Origin: Bacteroidota bacterium
GTDB lineage: Bacteria; Bacteroidota; Bacteroidia; Chitinophagales; Saprospiraceae
Direction of reading: 5' to 3'
Length of the DNA: 38,631 nt
Assembly: GCA_019136675.1 (NCBI GenBank)
Contig: JAGVTV010000249.1
Location: forward strand, 1 to 38,631
Position 1 is the first letter of the stretch; the number at the start of each line of letters is the position of its first letter. Below the pieces are notes generated by a model. That model worked only from the letters and a program-made list of their open reading frames with translations, was not told the origin of the DNA and did not search any database. Both the position numbers and the translations under genes were made by a program. Of the stretch, positions 32,443 through 38,631 are shown one piece after another.

Positions 32443-32790
32443 TTATTCCTCAATATGTACCTTTGGTTCAGTATATTCGTGTTCGAGGTTACCTTTTACA
32501 AATTCCTCCGTAGCTATAATGGATGGATTTGGCAATCTTTCGTAAAACTTGCTGATCTCGATCTGCTCTTTGTTTTCGAGAATCTCCTCAATGGTTTCAG
32601 AAGTGCTGGCAAACTCATCCAGTTTATTGTGCAGTTCGTCCTTGAGTTCTGCCGCAATCTGTTCTGCACGATTTGCTATCACCGAAATGGTCTCGTAGAT
32701 ATTGTTTGTTTCGCTGCATAAACCCTTGATGTCACGGGCTTTGATGTTCGGGTCCAAATTCTGGACCTTTGATTTGATATCAGTTGTCAT
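32443..32790 (-). CDS. rpoZ: DNA-directed RNA polymerase subunit omega
   Basis: This 115-residue protein is the Bacteroidota form of RNA polymerase omega, which helps assemble beta-prime. It shows the family features NNIYETISVIANRAEQIAAE (about 29-48), followed by an acidic helical middle and the conserved tail FYERLPNPSIIATEEFVKGN (about 82-101). It is divergent from proteobacterial RpoZ. Its ATG overlaps the bamD stop by four bases, and coaBC follows after 15 bases; the bamD-rpoZ-coaBC-porD order is recurrent in the phylum, adding support. Confidence 0.9.
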   Translation of the reverse strand: MTTDIKSKVQNLDPNIKARDIKGLCSETNNIYETISVIANRAEQIAAELKDELHNKLDEFASTSETIEEILENKEQIEISKFYERLPNPSIIATEEFVKGNLEHEYTEPKVHIEE

Positions 32791-33587
32791 TTTTTAATTT
32801 TATTAAGTTCTGAAGTGGAATCCTGAATTATCTTCTTAACGTCACTGTTCCATTTTGATTTTGGGTATTTTTTTTGGAAAGCCCTGGCAAATTCGATGCA
32901 CTGATTATACCTCTCCTCTTTTTTTTCAACTACACTGTTTTCGGCAAGGGTGTGGCTGGATTTTATAGTCAGATACCTGATTTCTTCTGCCTTTTTTGAT
33001 TCCGGAAAGTCTTTCAGCGTATTTTGAAAAGCGGTTACTGCGGCCTGGAATTGCCCCATTTTATAATAGAGATTTCCCTGCTCAAAAGATTTTTGTTCGA
33101 GCTTGCGACGCATCTCATCGATCAGCCTCGTGGCCTCCTGGGCCCGCTCTGTGTCAGGATAAGCATTAATATACTGTTCAAAGGCTTCGATAGCTTTCTC
33201 TGTGTAGGATTGATCAAGCTTAAAATTAGGCGAAAGCCTGTAGTTGCTGTATGCGGCCATGTATTCGGCCTCCTGTTTGTTTGGACTGTTGCCAAATGTA
33301 TTGGCAAAGTTTTTAAAATATGTTGAAGCCAGGATATAGTCGCCCAGGTGATAGTGAGCGTAAGCATATTTGTAAAACAAGTCCTCTGCTTCTTTCCTTC
33401 CTCTGTAAAACTGAATCACCACATCGTACAGAGCCACCGCACGGTCATACTCCTTATTGTCATAATATTTATTGGCCGCCTTGTAAACCTTTTCAGGCTG
33501 ATTGCTGGTCCTGAGCGTCTCAAATTCAGACTTGCAGGACACCAAGAACAGAATAACCAAAACTGTAAATCCCTTGTAAATATTCAT
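32787..33587 (-). CDS. bamD: Outer membrane protein assembly factor BamD
   Basis: BamD is the essential lipoprotein partner of BamA in inserting beta-barrel proteins into the outer membrane. The 266-residue protein has a lipobox LVSC with acyl-Cys18, followed by TPR units: KVYKAANKYYDNKEYDRAVA, DLFYKYAYAHYHLGDYILAS and EQGNLYYKMGQFQAAVTAFQ. Its NTFGNSPNKQEAEYMAAYSN and SKKAEEIRYLTIKSS segments are typical of BamD (YfiO) of Bacteroidota. It is the first gene of the operon, overlapping rpoZ by four bases. A -7 element lies directly upstream, so the leader may be only a few bases long. Confidence 0.92.
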   Translation of the reverse strand: MNIYKGFTVLVILFLVSCKSEFETLRTSNQPEKVYKAANKYYDNKEYDRAVALYDVVIQFYRGRKEAEDLFYKYAYAHYHLGDYILASTYFKNFANTFGNSPNKQEAEYMAAYSNYRLSPNFKLDQSYTEKAIEAFEQYINAYPDTERAQEATRLIDEMRRKLEQKSFEQGNLYYKMGQFQAAVTAFQNTLKDFPESKKAEEIRYLTIKSSHTLAENSVVEKKEERYNQCIEFARAFQKKYPKSKWNSDVKKIIQDSTSELNKIKK

Positions 33588-33594
33588 AAGGCCG

Positions 33595-33602
33595 CAAAAT
33601 TA
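33595..33602 (-). promoter_or_regulatory. -7 element for the bamD operon
   Basis: The minus strand reads TAATTTTG followed by CGGCC, ending eight bases before ATG 33587. The proximity predicts a very short or leaderless mRNA. The nearest TTTG upstream (33615-33618) has only a 12-base spacer, shorter than usual. Confidence 0.35.
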
Positions 33603-33857
33603 TATATTTTTGGTCAAATACTACATGATATGCCGTAAAATAATGATATACAACATCTACACACAAACCGTAAACCCGGATTGTTTGCTAAATGATTTGG
33701 TGTTTCTGTGGGCATTGTTACAGAATAACGGATTTTAAGGAGTGATGCTTCCTTGATAAAAGTTAAAAAAAATATAATGTAACCTGGTGGCAGTAGTATG
33801 TAATTTAAAAAGTCATATATTTACGGAAAATTTGTAAAATCTTAAACTTTAAACATC

Positions 33858-34337
33858 ATGAAGCAATTATTTTTGTTCCTTTCATTTGTAATGGTAGCCT
33901 CTTTTGCCAATGCTCAGAGTTGCTCCAAGTCAGCAACTGCAAATAAGGCATGTTGTGCATCAAAGAAATCAGCCAGTGTATCATCTGCAAGCACTGAAGC
34001 AACCGACACAAAGGTAGCTAGTGCTGTAATGGAAGCTGATGCAATTGCCAATGCATCAAACGGCAACATTGTAAAGAGGACTTGTGAAATGTCAGGAGCA
34101 GTTTCATATTTTGAAAAATCTGTTTGTTCTGCTTCCGGTAAAGTTTCCTGGGATGAAGTTAAATTCGACTCTGCTACAAAATCATTTACCAAGGTGGCTT
34201 CGGCATCAATGGAAAAAAATGAAGCAGGCGAAAAGGTAGAGACTAAGTCATGTGCAGGAAAGTCTGAAGGAAAAGGCTGCTGCAAGAAAAATGCAGCTAA
34301 GTCTTGCTCAGCAGAAAAAGCAGGTGTTCAGAAGTAA
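33858..34337 (+). CDS. Small secreted Cys/Ala/Ser/Lys-rich protein
   Basis: A 159-residue protein with a signal peptide (MKQLFLFLSFVMVASFANAQ) cleaved before SCSKS. The mature part is rich in Ala, Ser, Lys and has nine Cys, grouped as SCSKS, ACCAS, TCEMSG, VCSASG, SCAGK, CCKKN and SCSAEK. The central block NIVKRTCEMSGAVSYFEKSV and SASGKVSWDEVKFDSATKSF (about residues 69-110) forms the most protein-like, conserved-looking part, with two Cys about 16 residues apart. I do not recognise a named family; metal binding or disulfide cross-linking in the envelope are possible. It is monocistronic, with a strong terminator at 34357-34390, which suggests high, independent expression. Confidence 0.85.
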   Translation: MKQLFLFLSFVMVASFANAQSCSKSATANKACCASKKSASVSSASTEATDTKVASAVMEADAIANASNGNIVKRTCEMSGAVSYFEKSVCSASGKVSWDEVKFDSATKSFTKVASASMEKNEAGEKVETKSCAGKSEGKGCCKKNAAKSCSAEKAGVQK

Positions 34338-34356
34338 GAAACCCTAATATTAAACC

Positions 34357-34390
34357 AAGGCCCTCTTTTGCAAAAAGGAGGGCCTTTTTT
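34357..34390 (+). terminator. Rho-independent terminator after the Cys-rich gene
   Basis: AAGGCCCTC (34357-34365) pairs perfectly with GAGGGCCTT (34378-34386); an inner TTTT/AAAA stem extends it with a single bulged G. A run of Ts (34385-34390) follows. Stop codon is 20 bases upstream. Confidence 0.92.
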
Positions 34391-34421
34391 GTTTAAGGCT
34401 CCCCCATTTGTCATATCTTTA
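34388..34421 (+). promoter_or_regulatory. Candidate promoter of hutU
   Basis: TTTG (34388-34391) and TATCTTTA (34414-34421, one mismatch from TAnnTTTG) with a 22-base spacer, 21 bases before the ATG at 34443. The -33 box overlaps the T-run of the preceding terminator. Confidence 0.35.
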
Positions 34422-34442
34422 CCCTGTTAATACACGTAAGGT

Positions 34443-36473
34443 ATGAAGGAGCACAATGTAATCTTAACAGAAATAGCAGAAGGTATTCCGGAAAATTTAC
34501 CGGCAAAGGCCAGAAGGTCCACCGCAGTTTCGCACGCTCCCAAAAGAAATATTTCAGGGGTTCTTTCCAGAGAGGAAAAAAAACTAGCCATAAAGAATGC
34601 CCTGAGATACTTTGATTCACGGCATCATGCAGTGCTGGCCAGGGAGTTTTACACCGAGCTCAATAAATATGGCAGGATATACATGTACAGGTACATGCCC
34701 AAACACGAAATTAAGGCCAGGCCGGTAGTCAATTATCCTGCACGATCGAAGCAGGCAGCTGCGATAATGCTAATGATACAAAACAACCTGGATCCTAAAG
34801 TTGCAAAGTATCCGCAAGAACTGATAACCTACGGAGGTAACGGAGCAGTATTCCAGAACTGGGCCCAGTACCGGCTCACCATGAAGTACCTCTCTGAAAT
34901 GACAGACAAACAGACCCTTGTGTTATACTCCGGACACCCGCTGGGGCTTTTTCCGTCCTCTAAGGATGCACCGCGGGTCGTCGTCACAAACGGCATGATG
35001 ATTCCAAATCATTCGTCCAAGGAAGACTGGAACCGGTACAATGCCATGGGAGTAACCTCGTATGGTCAGATGACAGCAGGGTCCTTCATGTACATAGGGC
35101 CTCAGGGCATCGTCCACGGCACTACCATCACGCTTCTTAATGCCGGGAGAATCACCGGCAAAGGCGAAAATGATCTCGCCGGTGTATTGTTTGTTACTTC
35201 AGGGTTGGGTGGTATGTCGGGTGCCCAGACCCTGGCAGCTGTCATCACAGGAGCCGTAGGAATTATAGCAGAAGTCGACCCTGCAGCCGTGCAGCAACGG
35301 ATTGCAGATGGTTATGTTCTGAGCGAGAATGTCTATACTGACCTCAACAAACTGATCGAAGCCGCCAGGTCAAGCAAGGAACGAAAAGTAGCTGTTGCCC
35401 TGGTGTACCACGGTAATATTGTAGACCTTTGGGAGAAGCTGGTAAAGAGTGACCTGGCAGTAGAGCTGGGGTCTGACCAGACCTCTCTGCATAATATTGA
35501 TGACCTCGGCTATTGTCCTGTAGGTTACACCTTTGAGGAAGCTAAATCACTGCTTTCAAAAAACAAGGAACGATTTATGACAGAAGTGCGTAAATCTCTT
35601 AAGCGGCATGTTAAAGCCATCAACACACTTTCTGAAAGAGGTATGTACTTCTGGGATTACGGCAATGCATTTTTAAAGGAAGCAGGTCTAGCCGGTGCTA
35701 ATATCTGGAAGGATAAAAAACAAACAGGCTACCGATACCCATCTTATGTAGAGGATATCATGGGGCCTATGTGCTTTGATTATGGCTTTGGCCCGTTCAG
35801 ATGGGTATGCCTTTCCGGGTCAGAGCAGGACCTGTACACAACTGATGATATCGCCCTAAAGGTTCTCAAAAAACTCCATGACATGGCACCTGATGAGATA
35901 AGAGGTCAATTGAAGGACAATATCAACTGGATCCGGGATGCAAGACACAACCTGCCGATCGTGGGCTCTAAATCAAGAATTCTCTACGCTGACGCTAAAG
36001 GCAGGATTAAAATAGCACTTGCCCTTAACAAGGCCATCAGGAAAGGTAAACTTACGGGACCTGTTGTGCTCGGCAGGGACCACCACGATGTGTCGGGAAC
36101 AGATTCGCCGTACAGGGAAACTGCCAATATCAGAGACGGTTCCAAATTTACGGCTGATATGGCGGTACAGAATTTTGTCGGGGATGCTTTCCGGGGAGCC
36201 ACATGGGTATCATTACATAATGGTGGCGGCGTCGGATGGGGAGAGGTTATAAACGGGGGATTTGGCATGGTGATAGATGGTAGCAAAAGAGCCGAAAAAA
36301 ACATCAGGTCCATGCTTCACTGGGATGTTAACAACGGGATTGCCCGCAGGTCCTGGGCCCGCAATGAAGGTGCCATATTTGCCATAAACAGGGCAATGGA
36401 AGAAAACAAAAGCCTAAAGGTTACTTTGCCTGTAAATGCAGATGATGGTTTGCTGGACTCGATTATAAAATAA
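34443..36473 (+). CDS. hutU: Urocanate hydratase (long form)
   Basis: Urocanase converts urocanate to imidazolonepropionate in histidine breakdown, with a tightly bound NAD+. The 676-residue protein is the long form (human UROC1 is of the same length; proteobacterial HutU is about 555). Signature segments are ELITYGGNGAVFQNWAQYRL (about 122-141), LVLYSGHPLGLFPS, TSGLGGMSGAQTLAA for the NAD pyrophosphate, LGSDQTSLHN, and the C-terminal GGGVGWGEVINGGFGMVIDG. The start ATG 34443 follows a good leader. No hutH, hutI or hutG lies in the window, so the pathway genes are scattered here or elsewhere. A membrane protein gene follows after three bases. Confidence 0.97.
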   Translation: MKEHNVILTEIAEGIPENLPAKARRSTAVSHAPKRNISGVLSREEKKLAIKNALRYFDSRHHAVLAREFYTELNKYGRIYMYRYMPKHEIKARPVVNYPARSKQAAAIMLMIQNNLDPKVAKYPQELITYGGNGAVFQNWAQYRLTMKYLSEMTDKQTLVLYSGHPLGLFPSSKDAPRVVVTNGMMIPNHSSKEDWNRYNAMGVTSYGQMTAGSFMYIGPQGIVHGTTITLLNAGRITGKGENDLAGVLFVTSGLGGMSGAQTLAAVITGAVGIIAEVDPAAVQQRIADGYVLSENVYTDLNKLIEAARSSKERKVAVALVYHGNIVDLWEKLVKSDLAVELGSDQTSLHNIDDLGYCPVGYTFEEAKSLLSKNKERFMTEVRKSLKRHVKAINTLSERGMYFWDYGNAFLKEAGLAGANIWKDKKQTGYRYPSYVEDIMGPMCFDYGFGPFRWVCLSGSEQDLYTTDDIALKVLKKLHDMAPDEIRGQLKDNINWIRDARHNLPIVGSKSRILYADAKGRIKIALALNKAIRKGKLTGPVVLGRDHHDVSGTDSPYRETANIRDGSKFTADMAVQNFVGDAFRGATWVSLHNGGGVGWGEVINGGFGMVIDGSKRAEKNIRSMLHWDVNNGIARRSWARNEGAIFAINRAMEENKSLKVTLPVNADDGLLDSIIK

Positions 36474-36476
36474 ATA

Positions 36477-37013
36477 ATGGCCACATCACTCCTCAATAAA
36501 AGCCGCATCCTGTACAAAGGCGATATGATTGCTGCTTGGTTTTATGTTTTTACCGGCCTTGTCCTGGCCACGTTTGCGGGTATCCTGCATTACTTTACAC
36601 GTATCGGCGATTTCAGGTACCTCGTGATTGGTTTGGTGATGTTTGCCGCCTACAGCATTGGGAAGGGCATTTTCATGTATTTTGTATCTTACAGCAGGTA
36701 TCGTTTCTACCACGACAGAGACACTATGTCAGACAAAGAAATAGAAGATGAAATCCAATATACAAGCTACCGCATTGAGAAAAAAAACAACAACAGAAGG
36801 AGGTTTATCTACACTATTGTGATAAGTACGTTACTTGCCTTTGCAGGCATCTTCACCCGGCAGAAAGCACTTCTGACCGGCACCGCAATTCCGGTAGCAC
36901 TCATCTCAGGCATCGAATTTGGTATTGGCTTGCTGACGGAGTTTCGTCTTAGGGAGTATTACCGGATACTCAACAAGAATAAAGACGGTCGTCAGGGAAA
37001 CGACATGATATAA
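36477..37013 (+). CDS. Four-helix membrane protein of unknown function
   Basis: The 178-residue protein has two hydrophobic hairpins: residues about 18-40 (IAAWFYVFTGLVLATFAGIL) and 46-70 (RYLVIGLVMFAAYSIGKGIF), then a charged cytoplasmic stretch (HDRDTMSDKEIEDEIQYTS followed by KKNNNRRR), and a second pair at about 110-126 and 130-155. I do not recognise a family. It starts three bases after hutU and is surely co-transcribed with it; a role in urocanate handling is possible but not shown. Its last 22 bases overlap the end of the convergent gene at 36992-37372. Confidence 0.82.
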   Translation: MATSLLNKSRILYKGDMIAAWFYVFTGLVLATFAGILHYFTRIGDFRYLVIGLVMFAAYSIGKGIFMYFVSYSRYRFYHDRDTMSDKEIEDEIQYTSYRIEKKNNNRRRFIYTIVISTLLAFAGIFTRQKALLTGTAIPVALISGIEFGIGLLTEFRLREYYRILNKNKDGRQGNDMI

Positions 37014-37372
37014 GCGTGGTACTGCTCTTTTGAAAGGATCTTTTTTAGCTGCTCCTGGCGTCTGGCATTCAGTTGGTTGAGTTTGTTGAATTGCTCCTTT
37101 TTAGACAATTTACTTTTCGCATTAGCGGCTACCCCTTTTTCATATTCAAGCAATGCAGCATACAATTCCTTATATTGCTTTTCGTCCAGCTTCAAGGATT
37201 TTTTAAGCTTGTCTGCATTGTTTTTGGCCAGAGATTCCGGGGTAGTTCTGGCAACCTTCCTTTCTTCACCCATGTGATTGGGTTGGTCCTTTTGCGGAAC
37301 AGCACCTTTCAGCTGCCCGTATGAATTGAAAGCCAACATCAGGCTGAAAAACATTAGTAATACCCTCATCAT
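36992..37372 (-). CDS. Small secreted helical protein (Spy/LTXXQ-like periplasmic)
   Basis: A 126-residue protein with a signal peptide (MMRVLLMFFSLMLAFNSYGQ). The mature part is almost all helix and strongly basic: DKLKKSLKLDEKQYKELYAA, then LEYEKGVAANAKSKLSKKEQ, and RRQEQLKKILSKEQYHAYI. The LKLDEKQ and ILSKEQYHAY pieces recall the LTxxQ motifs of Spy/CpxP-like periplasmic chaperones or metal-sensing proteins, but identity is weak, so this is only an analogy. It is transcribed convergently with the membrane protein gene and overlaps it by 22 bases. Confidence 0.8.
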   Translation of the reverse strand: MMRVLLMFFSLMLAFNSYGQLKGAVPQKDQPNHMGEERKVARTTPESLAKNNADKLKKSLKLDEKQYKELYAALLEYEKGVAANAKSKLSKKEQFNKLNQLNARRQEQLKKILSKEQYHAYIMSFP

Positions 37373-37460
37373 AATACATTAAATCCAATCGTTAAAACGG
37401 ATATTTGGTGTTTTTTGTTCCGCAGGTTTCTTTTTCGATAAAACTTGTTAAATAAAAGTA

Positions 37461-37488
37461 TTGAAAAGTGACAGAAAAAGTACATTTG
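37461..37488 (+). promoter_or_regulatory. Bacteroidota-type promoter of the glycosyltransferase gene
   Basis: TTG (37461-37463), then 17 bases, then TACATTTG (37481-37488): both elements match the consensus with standard spacing. It predicts a leader of about 24 bases to the TTG start at 37518. Confidence 0.7.
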
Positions 37489-37517
37489 TTGGCTTTTTTC
37501 ACATTTGACCCTTTGCC

Positions 37518-38631
37518 TTGTCCAGAATAATCATCATAGGCCCTGCCTACCCCCTTAGAGGAGGATTAGCCACTTTTGACGAAAGGCTGGCAAGGGAGTT
37601 TATGTCTATGGGCCATGTGGTGACCATTTACACCTTTTCACTGCAGTACCCGGGTTTCCTGTTTCCCGGAAAAACGCAGTATTCTGACAGCCCGCCACCT
37701 GAGGGTCTTGACATAAGAGTAGAGGTCAATTCCGTCAATCCCCTCAACTGGATATTAACCGGCCGCAAAATCAGCAAGGAGATGGCAGATCTCGTCCTGA
37801 TAAGATACTGGCTGCCATTTATGGGCCCCTGTTTGGGCACAGTTGCAAGGATCATTCGTAAAAATGGCAAAACAAAAATAACCGGCCTCATTGACAATGC
37901 TTTACCACACGAAAAAAGGCCCGGGGACAAGTTGTTTACCAGGTATTTTGTAAAAGGTATTGATGGATTTATTACAATGAGCCAGTATGTACAACAAGAC
38001 CTAAGACAAATTACACAAAAACCCGTGTTTCTGGCCAAACATCCGCTTTATGACAATTTTGGGCCGAAATCTGACAAGACAGAAGCAAGGAAAAAGTTGA
38101 ACCTACCATCAGATAGCTATTTATATTTATTTTTCGGATTTATCCGCCAATACAAAGGGCTTGATTTGCTTATTGACGCCTTTGAATCCCTCGGCGAAAA
38201 CTGCGACGGATACCTGGTGATTGCCGGAGAATATTATGCCGGAGAAGATGAGATAAAAGCCAGGATTGCGGCCTCGCCATTGAAGTCCCGTATCCTCGAG
38301 CACACCCACTTTATAAGAGACGAGGAAGTAGGCCTTTATTTTTCGGCAGCAAACTGCGTTGTACAACCATACAGGAATGCCACCCAAAGTGGTGTCACTC
38401 CATTGGCCTATCATTTTGAAGTGCCTATGATCGTAACAAATGTCGGAGCCCTGCCTGACCTGGTATTTGCGGGGCTTGGAGAAGTCTGTGAGCCCAATGC
38501 GGAATCGATCTCAGAGGCCCTTTTAAAAATAAGAAATCTGGACATGGGCCGATTTAAGGAGCAGATCACGGAAGCAAAAAAAGAACTCAGTTGGAAAAAA
38601 CTTGTTGAAATAATTTTTGAGGCAGCAAAAA
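37518..38631 (+). CDS. Glycosyltransferase family 4-type protein (3' end outside window)
   Basis: The frame runs from 37518 past the window edge (371 complete codons). There is no ATG: a stop (TGA 37506-37508) lies just upstream and the family-typical N-terminus begins SRIIIIGPAYPLRGGLATFD, so TTG 37518 must be the start. The glycine loop LRGGLATFDERLAREF is the GT-B N-terminal nucleotide/acceptor region. The C-terminal half carries LFFGFIRQYKGLDLLIDAFE, VIAGEYYAGEDEI and YFSAANCVVQPYRNATQSGV, the latter with the GT4-type E-x7-E-like region altered (Gln-Ser-Gly at its end). It probably makes a surface polysaccharide or glycolipid; the sugar donor is unknown. The promoter at 37461-37488 drives it. 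Confidence 0.9.
   Translation, partial: MSRIIIIGPAYPLRGGLATFDERLAREFMSMGHVVTIYTFSLQYPGFLFPGKTQYSDSPPPEGLDIRVEVNSVNPLNWILTGRKISKEMADLVLIRYWLPFMGPCLGTVARIIRKNGKTKITGLIDNALPHEKRPGDKLFTRYFVKGIDGFITMSQYVQQDLRQITQKPVFLAKHPLYDNFGPKSDKTEARKKLNLPSDSYLYLFFGFIRQYKGLDLLIDAFESLGENCDGYLVIAGEYYAGEDEIKARIAASPLKSRILEHTHFIRDEEVGLYFSAANCVVQPYRNATQSGVTPLAYHFEVPMIVTNVGALPDLVFAGLGEVCEPNAESISEALLKIRNLDMGRFKEQITEAKKELSWKKLVEIIFEAAK

Overview
The window looks like chromosomal DNA of a member of the Bacteroidota, probably a Saprospiraceae-like or related marine/environmental lineage (inference). The support is: a T9SS type B (gliding-motility type) C-terminal sorting domain with a SprB-like repeat, PorD (DUF4835), the bamD-rpoZ-coaBC-porD gene order, a TonB-dependent receptor with a carboxypeptidase-regulatory N-terminus, the long form of urocanate hydratase, HU-CCDC81/SPOR fusion protein, S16 with an acidic tail, and repeated matches to the Bacteroidota promoter (-33 TTG/TTTG, -7 TAnnTTTG). 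No tRNA, rRNA, CRISPR array, insertion sequence or phage gene was recognised.

Layout. 1-1718 (-): secreted multidomain protein with Ig/cadherin-like segments and a dockerin-like EF-hand pair, cut off by the window edge. 2204-3652 (+): unknown helical protein. 3660-6094 (-): exbB, two tandem exbD copies and a TonB/TolA-like protein, an inner-membrane energy-transduction operon. 6286-9208 (-): a very large T9SS-exported adhesin-like protein that is split into two frames at about 8714-8739. 9429-9797 (+): CoA-binding protein. 9800-11173 (-): unknown protein. 11353-11973 (-): ribosomal protein S16, with a clear promoter and a terminator. 12148-14427 (-): TonB-dependent receptor. 14802-17438 (+): ribonucleotide reductase nrdB-nrdA, whose small subunit resembles the manganese class Id type. 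17585-20428 (+): leuS. 20455-22035 (-): crotonase and methyltransferase. 22110-23111 (-): HU-like/SPOR membrane protein. 23386-25040 (+): histidine kinase and response regulator with a 4-base overlap. 25058-28169 (-): amidohydrolase plus YfcC-type transporter. 28298-29563 (-): protein with an N-terminal glycogen-binding-like fold, five 38-residue Lys/Ala/Pro repeats and a helix-hairpin-helix tail. 29715-33587 (-): tightly packed operon bamD-rpoZ-coaBC-porD-purN. 33858-34337 (+): small secreted Cys-rich protein with its own terminator. 34443-37013 (+): hutU and a four-helix membrane protein. 36992-37372 (-): small secreted helical protein. 37518-38631 (+): glycosyltransferase, truncated by the window end.

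How they fit together. Most of the window is housekeeping (translation, nucleotide and CoA synthesis, outer-membrane assembly) mixed with cell-envelope functions: the ExbB/ExbD/TonB proteins could energise the TonB-dependent receptor, and BamD and PorD serve outer-membrane and T9SS assembly needed for the two secreted proteins seen here. I found no coherent new multi-gene system. The most interesting points are the split T9SS gene with a base-composition step at its junction, the class Id-like ribonucleotide reductase, the repeat/CBM48/HhH protein, the dockerin-like pair and the Cys-rich secreted protein.
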